64,000 bases of DNA from DATAEY01 sp045805565 (GCA_045805565.1 JBJMKZ010000047.1:62001-126000); one strand, 5' to 3'; counted from the stretch's first letter, positions 34,581 through 43,509 are shown. Notes: generated by a model from the letters alone, not told the origin. Numbers and translations are program-made.

Positions 34581-35978
34581 ATGATCTTTCGCCAGCTCCC
34601 CCACGACGACCTGGGTTGTGCCTCCTACCTCGTGGGGGACGACGGCGCCGGGGTCGCGGCGGTCGTGGATCCCAAGTTCGAGATCGACGAGTATCTCCAG
34701 CTGGCCCGCTACTTCGGGGTGTCGATCGAGCACATCCTCGAGACCCACAATCACGCCGACCACGTCTCCGGCCACGGGCGGCTGGCGGCGGCCACCGGGG
34801 CGACCATCCACATCCACCGCGAGGCGGGCGCCGGCTATGCCCATGAGGCGTTCGACGACGGCTGGGAGCTGGAGCTGGGCGCCTGCCGCATACGCGCCAT
34901 CCACACCCCGGGCCATCGCCCCGAGCACACGGCGTTCGCGCTGATCGACACCCGGCGCGGAGACCAGCCGTGGGCGCTGCTCACCGGCGACAGCCTGTTC
35001 GTGAACGACGTGGCGCGCCCCGACCTGGCGATCGACAAGGCGGACGGCGCGCGAGCGATCTTCCACAGCCTGCACGACAAGCTGCTCGAACTGCCCGGAG
35101 AGACGGAGGTCTGGCCCGGCCATCTGGGCGGCTCGCTGTGCGGAGGGCCGGGCATGGACATGAAGGTCTCCTCGACCCTGGCCTTCGAGCGCGCCCACAA
35201 CGAGCTCCTGGGCGAAACCGACGAAGCGCGCTTCGTGACGCGCGTGACCGCCGGCCTGGGCCCCCAGCCGCCCAACTTCCAGGCGATCGTGGAGCTCAAC
35301 CGGGGCGAGCTGCTGACCGAGGGAGTGGACGTCCTCCCGCTCACCCCACGCCAGCTCGAGCACCGGCGGGCCGAGGGAGCCCTGATCGTGGACGCCCGGA
35401 CCGACCTCCAGTTCGACGAGGCCCACATACCGGGCGCGGTCTTCATTCCGGCGGTGCAGGCGGGCTTCGGCACCCGGCTGGCCTGGCTCGCCGACCGCGA
35501 TCAGCAGATCGTCCTGGTGGGACGCGACGACCAGGATGCGCGCCGGGCCGCGAGCCTGGCCTTGTCGGTGGGCATCCGCCGCCTAGCGGGCTTCCTTGCC
35601 GGCGGCATGACCGAGTGGCGGCGCGAGAAGCGCCCGGTGGAGCGTGTCGAGCGGCTGGAGCTCGAGGAGCTGCATGACCGGTCGGTCGGCGATCCGTCCA
35701 TGCAGATGCTCGACGTGCGCGAGCAGGGCGAGCGCGACCGGGGCTACATACCCGGCTCGCGGTTCGAGCCCTGGCACGACATCGACGGCGTCACCGACGG
35801 CGTCGACCCACGGCGCCCGCTGGCCGTGCTGTGCAGCTCCGGCCAGCGGGCGGCCGTGGCGGCGAGCCTGCTACAGCGCCACGGCGCCACGCAGGTCCTG
35901 CACGTGGTCGACGGCGGAGTGCCGGAGTGGGAGAGGCTCGGCTACCCGATCGAGAGGCCCGACCGGGCGGCCGACTGA
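34581..35978 (+). CDS. Persulfide dioxygenase with two rhodanese domains (CstB-like)
   Basis: 465 residues in three parts. Residues ~1-240 are a metallo-beta-lactamase-fold persulfide dioxygenase (HNHADH: His56, His58, Asp60, His61; later His in TPGHRPEH and WPGHLGG). A first rhodanese domain (~265-360) lacks the active cysteine. A second (~374-465) has Cys418 in LCSSGQRAA. This is the CstB layout of Staphylococcus, which oxidises persulfides to thiosulfate and detoxifies sulfide. No CstR-like regulator or SQR is next to it. An 8-codon ORF (34558-34584) ends in the start codon. Confidence 0.9.
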   Translation: MIFRQLPHDDLGCASYLVGDDGAGVAAVVDPKFEIDEYLQLARYFGVSIEHILETHNHADHVSGHGRLAAATGATIHIHREAGAGYAHEAFDDGWELELGACRIRAIHTPGHRPEHTAFALIDTRRGDQPWALLTGDSLFVNDVARPDLAIDKADGARAIFHSLHDKLLELPGETEVWPGHLGGSLCGGPGMDMKVSSTLAFERAHNELLGETDEARFVTRVTAGLGPQPPNFQAIVELNRGELLTEGVDVLPLTPRQLEHRRAEGALIVDARTDLQFDEAHIPGAVFIPAVQAGFGTRLAWLADRDQQIVLVGRDDQDARRAASLALSVGIRRLAGFLAGGMTEWRREKRPVERVERLELEELHDRSVGDPSMQMLDVREQGERDRGYIPGSRFEPWHDIDGVTDGVDPRRPLAVLCSSGQRAAVAASLLQRHGATQVLHVVDGGVPEWERLGYPIERPDRAAD

Positions 35979-35993
35979 CCGGAGCCCGGCCTC

Positions 35994-36167
35994 TCAGCCC
36001 TTTCCGGCGACGTCCTTCGCCTTGTCGGAGGCGTCGTCGACCTTGTCCTTCACGGTCCCGGTCGCACGGTCGACCTTGCCCTCGCGCTTGAGGCCCTTGT
36101 CGTCGGTCAGGTCGCCGCCCGCCTCCTTCACGCGGCCCTTGGCTTCATCGACCTTTCCATCGCTCAT
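35994..36167 (-). CDS. CsbD family stress protein
   Basis: 57 residues, hydrophilic and helical: VDEAKGRVKEAGGDLTDD is the CsbD signature. ATG 36167 has AAAGGAG 6 nt upstream; the in-frame ATG further up is less likely. CsbD-like proteins are general-stress proteins of unknown mechanism. It is convergent with the CstB-like gene. Confidence 0.92.
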   Translation of the reverse strand: MSDGKVDEAKGRVKEAGGDLTDDKGLKREGKVDRATGTVKDKVDDASDKAKDVAGKG

Positions 36168-36260
36168 GAATCGCTCCTTTCGCTCGGTGTCCATCGGCTA
36201 CCCGCTGGGGGCGCGATCCATTCCCTTCGCGCCCCGGGGGCTCGGGCCGGCCTCGCCCGC

Positions 36261-37202
36261 TCAGCCGATCACGGGGGCGCTGCGCTGATTGGCCAGCCTG
36301 GTCAGCGTCCGCTGCATCCGGCTGGTGACCAGCCGATATCCCTCGTCCACACCGGCGTCGCCGTCGGATCCGAGCTCCTCGTGGAGGTTGATCGGAGGCA
36401 TCACCCGAATCCGGACTTTGGCCGGAATCGGAAAGCGGCTGGGAAGGTCGAGCACCGTCACCCCCCACGGAGGCCCGAGCACCGGGGGCAGCACCCTCAC
36501 CCGCGCGAGGCGGTCGAGCGCCAGTGTCCGCGCGATCCGCCGGCCGCGGCCCATGAACAGACCGGTCTCCTGACCGCCGAGCGCGACCACCGGAATCAAG
36601 GGGACCCGCTGCTCGAGGGCCAGCCGGACGAAGCCCTTGCGACCCGCGAAGTCGACCTTGCTCGATTGCCACGAGGGTCGGAAGCTCTCCTCGTCCCCGC
36701 CGGGATAGACCAGCAGGGCGGCGTCGCGCCGCAGCGCCCGGCGCATGTTCTCGGGTGACGCCGGCACCGTGCCGTAGCGCTGCACGAGCGTCCTCGTGCC
36801 CGGGACCTTGAACACGAGGTCGTGGGCGAGCTGGTAGAACGGCCGCTCGGCGCCGACGTGGTCGCAGAAGGCCTGCGTGAAGACGAAGGTGTCGGCGATC
36901 ACGGTTCCGCCCGAGTGGTTGCCGACCAGCAGGACCGGCCCGGTTCGGGGAATGCGCTCCAAGCCGGAGACCTCGGCGCGGAAGTACACCTCGGAGAGCA
37001 GGCGAAGCGCCGGGAGCGTCCGCCGGATGTAGTCGGGATCGCGCAGCTCGAACGGATCCTCGGAGGTCTCGGCGCCGGTGACACCGGCGACGTCCACGGC
37101 TCCCACCGCGTCCTCGAGCGCCGCCTCGATCATGCGCAGCGTGCCGCCGGCAGCCGCCGGAACGCCGGTAAACAGCTTGAGCAGGCGGGAACCGGAGCTC
37201 AT
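36261..37202 (-). CDS. Lysophospholipid acyltransferase-like protein (PlsC/DGAT2 fold)
   Basis: 313-residue membrane-associated acyltransferase. The catalytic block is LLVGNHSGGTVIADTF, the NHSGG form of the HX4D motif, followed by VYPGGDEESFRP in place of the FPEGTR motif. Such enzymes transfer acyl groups to glycerolipids, hydroxylated lipids or monoacylglycerol. The substrate is unknown. It fits the lipid genes in this window. The region before residue 80 is specific to this subgroup. Confidence 0.88.
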   Translation of the reverse strand: MSSGSRLLKLFTGVPAAAGGTLRMIEAALEDAVGAVDVAGVTGAETSEDPFELRDPDYIRRTLPALRLLSEVYFRAEVSGLERIPRTGPVLLVGNHSGGTVIADTFVFTQAFCDHVGAERPFYQLAHDLVFKVPGTRTLVQRYGTVPASPENMRRALRRDAALLVYPGGDEESFRPSWQSSKVDFAGRKGFVRLALEQRVPLIPVVALGGQETGLFMGRGRRIARTLALDRLARVRVLPPVLGPPWGVTVLDLPSRFPIPAKVRIRVMPPINLHEELGSDGDAGVDEGYRLVTSRMQRTLTRLANQRSAPVIG

Positions 37203-37388
37203 GGTTGCCTACTCCAATACCCCGAAGATCAGATTCCAACAGCCCACACCGGCGGTTCGCACGCGGCTCGGGTGGCGGTGCGTAGCCCCCGGGGGCGGGC
37301 GCCCGGCGGGAGCGGGGATCTTCGCCCGGGGATTCGGAGTCGCGGTCCGGGGGAACCCGTAAGGCGAGCTAGCGAGGAGGAGACCGTC

Positions 37389-38051
37389 ATGGCGGAAGAA
37401 GGGTCGGGGGTCGGCGATCGGCTCAGCGGCGCGGTGCAGAAGATCAAGGGCGCGGGCGGCGGGGAGGAGGAACGCCAGGCCGATGAGGTCGGGGGGCGGG
37501 TCGAGGTCGTCCGAAAGACACTGCTCGCGTTCGGCGAGGGCGAGCACGACCAGTTCCTCGAGGCGTTCGAGGAGGAAGTCGAGTGGGTCGGACCCGAGGG
37601 CAGCAAGTTTCCCGGAGCTGGCACCCACAGCGGCCGCGACGCCGTGGGCGAGAAGTTCGTGGGCGAGATCGGGAGCGGCTTTCCCGCCTTCGGCTTCCGA
37701 CCCGATCAATACCTCGACGCCGAGGACGAGGAGTGGGTCGTGACCCTGGGGGCGTTCACCGGAGAGGGGAGCACAGGCGACTTCGAAGTTCCCGGCGCGG
37801 TGGTCTGGGAGTTCAGCGACGACAAGGTCTCCAGGGTCAGGATCTACACCGACAGCGATGCGTTCCCCGAGCCGGTCGAGGAGGAGGAAGGCGAGGAGGC
37901 CGAAGGCGAAGACGACGGCGACGAGGACCGGAGGTCCGACGACGAACCACAGGACCGGAAGTCCGATGACGAGGACCGAGACAAGGACGACGAGAGCGGC
38001 GAGGGTGGCGAGGATGACGAGGGCGAGAAGCGCGAGGGCGACGGCGGGTAG
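37389..38051 (+). CDS. SnoaL-like domain protein with long acidic tail
   Basis: 220 residues. The N-terminus (GVGDRLSGAVQKIKGAGGGE) is CsbD-like and helical. The centre (~40-155) is a SnoaL/NTF2-like fold (RKTLLAFGEGEHDQFLEAFE, then VWEFSDDKVSRVRIYTDSD). The last ~60 residues are almost all Asp, Glu, Gly, Lys and Arg. ATG 37389 has GAGGAGG upstream. The acidic tail recalls hydration or stress proteins; CsbD lies about 1.2 kb away. No catalytic residues are identified. Confidence 0.75.
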   Translation: MAEEGSGVGDRLSGAVQKIKGAGGGEEERQADEVGGRVEVVRKTLLAFGEGEHDQFLEAFEEEVEWVGPEGSKFPGAGTHSGRDAVGEKFVGEIGSGFPAFGFRPDQYLDAEDEEWVVTLGAFTGEGSTGDFEVPGAVVWEFSDDKVSRVRIYTDSDAFPEPVEEEEGEEAEGEDDGDEDRRSDDEPQDRKSDDEDRDKDDESGEGGEDDEGEKREGDGG

Positions 38052-38092
38052 CGAGACCGATCGAACCGCCCGGACATGACGCTTGCCAAGCG

Positions 38093-39118
38093 ATGCGCCG
38101 GTTGAGTTCGCCGAGCGCCTGGGCGCTCGCCGGCGGAGCAGGCGCGGTGGGGCTCGCAGCGTGGTGGCTGGGGTCGGTGGTGATGATCGCGACGCCTCGC
38201 GCGATCGCCGCGCTGATGGCCGACCTCACCGACCCCGACGCCGATTGCGAGATCTACGACCCCTGCTGCGGCACCGGGCGGTTGCTGGTGGCCGCCCACC
38301 GGCACGCACGGGCTCGCCGGAACCCGACCGAGGGCGCCCCGGCTTCGAGCGCCGCGCGCCGCGGCGCGCCGCGCCTCTACGGGCAGGAGCTCAACCCGCT
38401 GCCCTTCGTGCTCGCGCGCCTCAACGCCGCCTTCCGGGGCCTGGATGCCCGGTTCGCCTGGGGCGACGTCATGCGGCGACCCGCCTTCCTGGACGAGGAC
38501 GGATCGCTCAAGAAGGTCGACGTCGTGGTCGCCAACCCGATGTGGAACCAGTCGTTTCCCGTCGAGGTCTACGAGCAGGATCGCCACCGGCGGTTCGGAT
38601 TCGGGATCCCGCCCACGTCCGACGGCGACTGGGGGTGGATCCAGCACATGCACTCGGCCCTGCGCGAAACCGGCCGGATGGCCGTGGTCCTCGACGCCGA
38701 GTTCCCCCCTCGGGGCAGCAACGGCAACGGCCACCCCGCCGAGACCGCGATCAAGCGGGCGTTCGTGGGCGACGACCTGATCGAGGCGGTGCTCGCCTGC
38801 GACTGGCCGGCCCACAGGCCGCGGCGAAGCCTGCGCGGGGCGATCCTGAGCCGCGCGATCCCAACCGGCGTCATGCTGGTGGTCAACCGCCTCAAACGCC
38901 ACCCGGGCGAGGTCCTCATGCTGGAGACCGGCGACCTGCTGGCCGACTACTGCGCGGGGACGGTCGAGGCCGAGGACGCCCTGGGCATGGTGCTCGACTC
39001 CTACCGCGGCTGGCGGCAGGTCGAGGGGCTGTCCGCGGTCGTGTCGCTCGACCGGCTGGCCGAGCACGATTTCGACCTTTCGCCATCCGTTTACGTGCGG
39101 GCTGGCGCGACCGGCTGA
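38093..39118 (+). CDS. Orphan type I-like N6-adenine DNA methylase (HsdM fragment-like)
   Basis: 341 residues matching the catalytic half of HsdM: TPRAIAALMADLTDP, motif I YDPCCGTGRLL (~54-66), motif IV NPMW at ~148 and then RFGFGIPPTSDGDWGWIQH. The usual NPPF is changed to NPMW. The N-terminal helical domain is missing; in its place is a hydrophobic stretch (WALAGGAGAVGLAAWWLGSV) that could span the membrane. No HsdS or HsdR is nearby. It could be an orphan regulator of methylation, an inactive relic or a new methylase type. The start could also be downstream. Confidence 0.75.
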   Translation: MRRLSSPSAWALAGGAGAVGLAAWWLGSVVMIATPRAIAALMADLTDPDADCEIYDPCCGTGRLLVAAHRHARARRNPTEGAPASSAARRGAPRLYGQELNPLPFVLARLNAAFRGLDARFAWGDVMRRPAFLDEDGSLKKVDVVVANPMWNQSFPVEVYEQDRHRRFGFGIPPTSDGDWGWIQHMHSALRETGRMAVVLDAEFPPRGSNGNGHPAETAIKRAFVGDDLIEAVLACDWPAHRPRRSLRGAILSRAIPTGVMLVVNRLKRHPGEVLMLETGDLLADYCAGTVEAEDALGMVLDSYRGWRQVEGLSAVVSLDRLAEHDFDLSPSVYVRAGATG

Positions 39119-39129
39119 CCGCACCCCGG

Positions 39130-39150
39130 GCGGCGGGCGGGGCCCGCCGC
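39130..39150 (+). terminator. GC hairpin after the orphan methylase gene
   Basis: Perfect 9-bp stem GCGGCGGGC / GCCCGCCGC with a GGG loop, starting 12 nt after the stop. No U tract. Confidence 0.55.
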
Positions 39151-39344
39151 AGCGGCGCGGGAACCGGCGGTTGCGGCCTGCGAATCGGAGTATGCTGGGA
39201 GATCGGGTCGGACGGGCGGCGGTCCTGGTCCAGCAACGCACAGGAGCCTGACCCGTCCGCGGAGATCTTCGTCCTCGAGCCATTCGACAAGGCGATCTGA
39301 GGCCGGGGCAGGGCGGGCCGGCCGTCGCTGCGCGGTCGACCGCG

Positions 39345-41060
39345 ATGGCCGGCGTTCGCTACGCCGTCGGGGTGATCCGCCGCGCAGCGGGCCTGCTGGC
39401 GCTGGCGGGGCTCCTGTGGTCGGCGCTGCTGATCGTCACCGCGGCGGCCTCTCATCCGCTCCGCGAGGTGCCCGCCCGCCTGGGGGGTTTTCCCGGCTGG
39501 CTGCGCGGGCCGTTGAGCGGCACGGGTTATCTGTTGCGGCCGAGTCAGTTCGCGACTCTGGTGCTGGTCATGGCCGCGTGGTACCTCCTCGCCCTGGCCT
39601 GCGCCCCGGCGCTTCGGGCGGGTTGGACCATCGGAGCCGTCGTTCTCCTGCACGTCGTCTTCCTGCTGGGGCCGCCGCTCATCTCGTCCGACGTGTTCGG
39701 CTATCTCGACTGGGCGCGCATGGACGTGCTGCACGCGCTCAACCCGTACGTCACCGCGTCGGGATCGGTGCCCTCGGACCCGGTGTACGGATTCCTCAGC
39801 TGGCATCGGGGCGTCTCCCCCTACGGTCCCCTGTTCACGGTGGGCAGCTACGCCCTGGCGCCGCTCGGTGTGCCGGCCGGGCTGTGGGCGCTCAAGCTGC
39901 TGGTCACGCTGTCCAGCCTGGGCTGCGTAGCGCTGATCTGGGCCGGCGCCCGGACGCTGGCGCGCCCGCCGCTTCCGGGGATCCTCCTGTATGGGGCCAA
40001 CCCGGCCGTGCTCGTCTATGCGGTCGGCGGGTTCCACAACGACACGATCACCACGGCGGCCATCGTGGGCGCGGTGTACCTGGTCCTCCGCGGACGGGAG
40101 CGGGCGGGAGCGCTGGTGGGCGCCGCCGCGGTGGCGCTCAAGTCCTCGGCTGGGGTGGTCATGCCGTTCCTGGTCCTCGGCGCGCGGGATCGCTGGCGCG
40201 CTCTGCTGGCCGCGGTGGTGGGCGCAGCGGCGGCGCTGGCGCTGGCCCTGGCCGCGTTCGGCTCGCACGCCTTCGGCTTCCTGCACGCGCTGAGCGACCA
40301 GGAGAACCGAAACTCGGGTACCAGCGTCGCGGCCCAGCTGGGTGCGCTGTTCGGATGGGTCGGGTCGCCGCCGCCGGTCCGGCTGGCGGCCTCGGTGATC
40401 GGAGTCCTCGTGATCCTGGCGCTGCTGGTCCGAACCTGGCGGGGATCGGACTGGGTGGCGTCGGCGGGGTGGGCGACGCTGGCGGTGATGGTCACCTCCG
40501 CCTACCTGCTGCCCTGGTACATCGTGTGGCTCGTCCCGCTGGCGGCGCTGGGCGCCAGCCGGGCCCTGCGAGTGGCCAGCGTGGCGATGACGCTGTTCGT
40601 CATCCTCGTCCGGCTCGTCCCCGAGCTGCAACCGACCTCCGGGCCTCCCGTCACCGCGGCCAGCGCACTCAGCGCGGTCGTCATGCCGCTCGAGGGCGGC
40701 CCCCAGCAGCCGGCGCGCACGTCACTCGGGCTGCACGAGCCGCTGGCGCGAGCGTTCGAGCGCGCATGGGAGGCCGAGCGCCGGATGAAGACCGGGCGCG
40801 ATTTCAGGCCCGTGCGCAGATCGAGCTCCCGCTGCCGCGCGCTCGAGCCGGATCCCGGCCCGCGGCGCGATCAGCGCTGGTCTTGCCGGGTCTCGTACCT
40901 GACGCGGGCGGGGGCCCGGGGACGTGCCTCCTACCTGGTCGCGCTGGATCCCCGGGCCTGCTTCACGGCAACCTCGCGCGACCATCCGGCGCAGGTGTTC
41001 GAGCGCGTGCTCGCCCGCCCGGCTGCGAACCCGCTAGCGCACTTTCGGTCCTGCCCCTAG
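39345..41060 (+). CDS. GT-C type glycosyltransferase (mannosyltransferase-like) with C-terminal soluble domain
   Basis: 571 residues. About 11 TM helices follow the polyprenol-phosphate-dependent GT-C layout; the first outer loop carries SSDVFGYLDWARM and LNPYVTASG, the acidic catalytic region of this family (DUF2029/GT87-like). Probably extends a lipid-linked or cell-wall glycan outside the membrane. The last ~110 residues are hydrophilic with three or four cysteines (RWSCRVSYL, ALDPRACFTAT), a separate extracellular domain. Start ATG 39345. Substrate unknown. Confidence 0.82.
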   Translation: MAGVRYAVGVIRRAAGLLALAGLLWSALLIVTAAASHPLREVPARLGGFPGWLRGPLSGTGYLLRPSQFATLVLVMAAWYLLALACAPALRAGWTIGAVVLLHVVFLLGPPLISSDVFGYLDWARMDVLHALNPYVTASGSVPSDPVYGFLSWHRGVSPYGPLFTVGSYALAPLGVPAGLWALKLLVTLSSLGCVALIWAGARTLARPPLPGILLYGANPAVLVYAVGGFHNDTITTAAIVGAVYLVLRGRERAGALVGAAAVALKSSAGVVMPFLVLGARDRWRALLAAVVGAAAALALALAAFGSHAFGFLHALSDQENRNSGTSVAAQLGALFGWVGSPPPVRLAASVIGVLVILALLVRTWRGSDWVASAGWATLAVMVTSAYLLPWYIVWLVPLAALGASRALRVASVAMTLFVILVRLVPELQPTSGPPVTAASALSAVVMPLEGGPQQPARTSLGLHEPLARAFERAWEAERRMKTGRDFRPVRRSSSRCRALEPDPGPRRDQRWSCRVSYLTRAGARGRASYLVALDPRACFTATSRDHPAQVFERVLARPAANPLAHFRSCP

Positions 41061-41126
41061 CGTGGCCAGCGGACGGTGCGACCGGCTACCGGTCGACGCC
41101 GCCCGGCTCTGCGGCGGAGGCGCCCG

Positions 41127-42377
41127 TCACAGGCCGAAGATCAGATAGTGCAGCAGCCCTCCGGCCATTCCGAACAGCGCGCCGTGGGCCACCAGCAGCC
41201 ACTCGTCCTCCCTGGTGGCGGAGCGCAGGGTCTCCACGAACTCCGACGGGGACATCTCGCGCATGCGGGCCGTGAACAGCTCACGCACCGCCTGGTCGCC
41301 CTGGCGGCTGAACTCTGGTTCCTGGATCGGGGCGAGGGTGTGCTCGACCGCCTCGGTGGCGACCGACTCCCGCAGCCTCTCGTAATCGCTCGAGCCGTAC
41401 GCCGCCCGCACCAGGACGCCGGCCGGCCCTACCGCCCGGTCCACCGCGGGGCGCATCGCGCTTGCTATCAGCTGCCGGGTACGGTCCGAGCGCGGGCCGT
41501 GCATGAGCTCCTCGCCGATGTTCTCCAGCGTGATGATGTCCTGCGCGATCACGTCCCCGTAGATCTTCGCCGCGTCGTGCTGGCGGCGTGGGAAGAGACC
41601 CTGCGCCCGGAAGGGACCCAGCTTCCGGGGCTCGAGGGGCTCGTAGATCATCCAGATGCCCAACCAGTTCGTCGCGTAGCCGATGACCGACTCGACCACC
41701 GGTAGCAGCCACCACTCCGGGACCGCCTCGATGAGGAAGATGGTGGGAATTCCGCAGAGGAAGCCGAAGACGAAGCCGAACCGGATGATGAAGCGGAACT
41801 CCCTCCTTCCGACCTCGTGAAACAGCTTGTTGGTGAGCTCACGGTTGTCCACCAGGCGGCGAATCACCATGTGCTTGATGTCGAGCAGCTCGTCTATGTG
41901 CCTGCCGATCTGCTCGGTGACGTCCGAGACGACCTCGGGCAGCTGCTGTCTGACCCGCGCGTAGAGCGTTTCGCGGGCGCGCGGTGACAGCTGATGCCAG
42001 AGCTCGGGGTGCTGACCCTCGATCGTTCGTTCCACGAGCTCCCGGATGTCCTGGTCGGAGCGCGCCATGATGTGCTCGGCGATCTTGTCGGGCCCGAACC
42101 GCTCGTAGAACTCGGAGGGACTGCCGACCTGTCCGATCTGCTTGTCCACGGCGATGCTTCCCATCTTCGCCGCGCGCGACGGGATGATGCCCTGCCACCC
42201 GAGACCTCCGTGCATGATGCCGGGTACCTGCCGCAGCTTGCGCGGGAGGTGGCGGGCGACGCGCGCCAGGCCGGGGACCCGGACGCCGGTGAACTGGATC
42301 GGCCGGTAGAGCATCCACACCCCGGTCCGGTTGATGACGTACCCGACTATTCCCCCCAACACGGGTATAGAGAGCAT
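41127..42377 (-). CDS. DUF445 family membrane protein
   Basis: 416 residues from ATG 42377. The DUF445 pattern is clear: IPVLGGIVGYVINRTGVWML near the N-terminus and a repeat of it (VESVIGYATNWLGIWMIYEP) in the middle, around three or four hydrophobic segments with a long helical soluble part. The open frame runs further upstream over the divergent gene, but no good start is found there and no SD is seen for this ATG. Function unknown. It is divergent from an Abi-alpha-like gene. Confidence 0.85.
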   Translation of the reverse strand: MLSIPVLGGIVGYVINRTGVWMLYRPIQFTGVRVPGLARVARHLPRKLRQVPGIMHGGLGWQGIIPSRAAKMGSIAVDKQIGQVGSPSEFYERFGPDKIAEHIMARSDQDIRELVERTIEGQHPELWHQLSPRARETLYARVRQQLPEVVSDVTEQIGRHIDELLDIKHMVIRRLVDNRELTNKLFHEVGRREFRFIIRFGFVFGFLCGIPTIFLIEAVPEWWLLPVVESVIGYATNWLGIWMIYEPLEPRKLGPFRAQGLFPRRQHDAAKIYGDVIAQDIITLENIGEELMHGPRSDRTRQLIASAMRPAVDRAVGPAGVLVRAAYGSSDYERLRESVATEAVEHTLAPIQEPEFSRQGDQAVRELFTARMREMSPSEFVETLRSATREDEWLLVAHGALFGMAGGLLHYLIFGL

Positions 42378-42486
42378 GCTGAGGGTGTGGTCGTGGAAGA
42401 CCGGAATCGAAATCAGGCTGAGGGCGACGCGATCCGTGGCGACCTCCGGAAGCCAGGCGTAGGATGACCGACCGACCAGGTTCCCG

Positions 42487-42497
42487 CTAGGAGGAGG
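42487..42497 (+). promoter_or_regulatory. Strong ribosome site for the Abi-alpha-like gene
   Basis: TAGGAGGAGG lies directly before GTG 42499, fixing that start. A TAGGAT -10-like box is at 42460-42465. Confidence 0.55.
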
Positions 42498-42498
42498 G

Positions 42499-43356
42499 GT
42501 GGCAGACTCGGAACGCAACCGTTCTCGCGCCGACGAGCACGGCGGCTCCCGGCCGAGTGGTCCGCCGAACGGAGGGCTCGGCGCCCGCGAGCTGATCGAG
42601 CTCGGGCCGGCCCTGGCCAGGCTCGGGTTGTTCGCCTCCCTGCGCGCGGCCGGCTGGGCGACCTCCTCGACCTTCGCGGCTTGGAGGCGCATCGCCTCCG
42701 CCGTGCTATCGGGAGAGTCGCCGGTGGAGTTCGTGGTGGCGGTTCGAGACCAGGCCGTGGACGCCGCCCGCGAGGCGCTCGGCGTCAATGACATCGAGGA
42801 CACGCTCGGTCGTATCACCTCGGAGCCGCCAGAGCCCTCGGAGGACGGCGACCGGGAGACGACGGACCTGCGCGAGCGGGGAAGGGAGCTGCTGGCGCGC
42901 TCCGCGCGCTTGGAGCCCGACGACGATCGTCATCCCGCGTTCGGATTGATACTCGAGCAGCTCGCGCCAGACGAGATGCGGATCCTGCGCGTGCTGGCGA
43001 GCGGCCAGGGGCAGGCCGCCATAGACGTCGAGGCCAGGGGCCCGCTCGGGCTGGGCAGCCGTGACGTCGCGCGCCGGCTGTCGCTGCTGGGCGATCGCGC
43101 CGGGTGCCGCCACCCCGAGCGGGTCCAGGTCTACCTCGACAACCTCCTGCGCCTCGGCCTGGTGCAGATCGCCGACGAGCCGTTCGACGACGAAGAGCTC
43201 TACGAGGTCCTCGAGGCCCAAGCCGAGGTGAGCGAAGCCAAGCAGGAGGCGTCGAGCGGGGCGACCAGGGCCAAGAGCCGCAGGCATCGGATCGAGCTCA
43301 CGCACTTCGGGCAATCCTTCTGCGAGACCTGCCTGCCGCTGGGCGAATCCGGATAG
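42499..43356 (+). CDS. Abi-alpha (DUF4393)-like protein
   Basis: 285 residues, mostly helical, cytosolic. The core from ~150 (HPAFGLILEQLAPDEMRILR, then VLASGQG and LDNLLRLGLVQI) resembles the Abi-alpha/DUF4393 family, some members of which are tied to abortive infection; others have no known role. An N-terminal ~55 residues rich in Gly, Ser and Pro precede a helical hydrophobic segment. The C-terminus has two cysteines (FCETCLP). GTG 42499 has a strong ribosome site. Defence function is only a family hint. Confidence 0.65.
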   Translation: MADSERNRSRADEHGGSRPSGPPNGGLGARELIELGPALARLGLFASLRAAGWATSSTFAAWRRIASAVLSGESPVEFVVAVRDQAVDAAREALGVNDIEDTLGRITSEPPEPSEDGDRETTDLRERGRELLARSARLEPDDDRHPAFGLILEQLAPDEMRILRVLASGQGQAAIDVEARGPLGLGSRDVARRLSLLGDRAGCRHPERVQVYLDNLLRLGLVQIADEPFDDEELYEVLEAQAEVSEAKQEASSGATRAKSRRHRIELTHFGQSFCETCLPLGESG

Positions 43357-43509
43357 GGCACCCGCCCCGCAACCGGCTCGCCCGCCCCGCCCGGACCGCG
43401 GCGATACGGCCGAAGCCTGCACGTTTCATTTCGTTTTCCCACGGCCCCGCTGTGGACTGAGAAGCTGCCCAGCGGCGGACCCTGCCGGCAAACGCGAAGG
43501 AGGCCTGAA

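Noticed and set aside
39151..39344. Possible small ORF ending AEIFVLEPFDKAI before the GT-C gene
   Set aside because: No usable start codon in frame and no ribosome site; a TATGCT here may instead be a promoter element.
42460..42475. GACC tandem repeat upstream of the Abi-alpha-like gene
   Set aside because: Only three copies of 4 nt; too short to mean anything in this composition.
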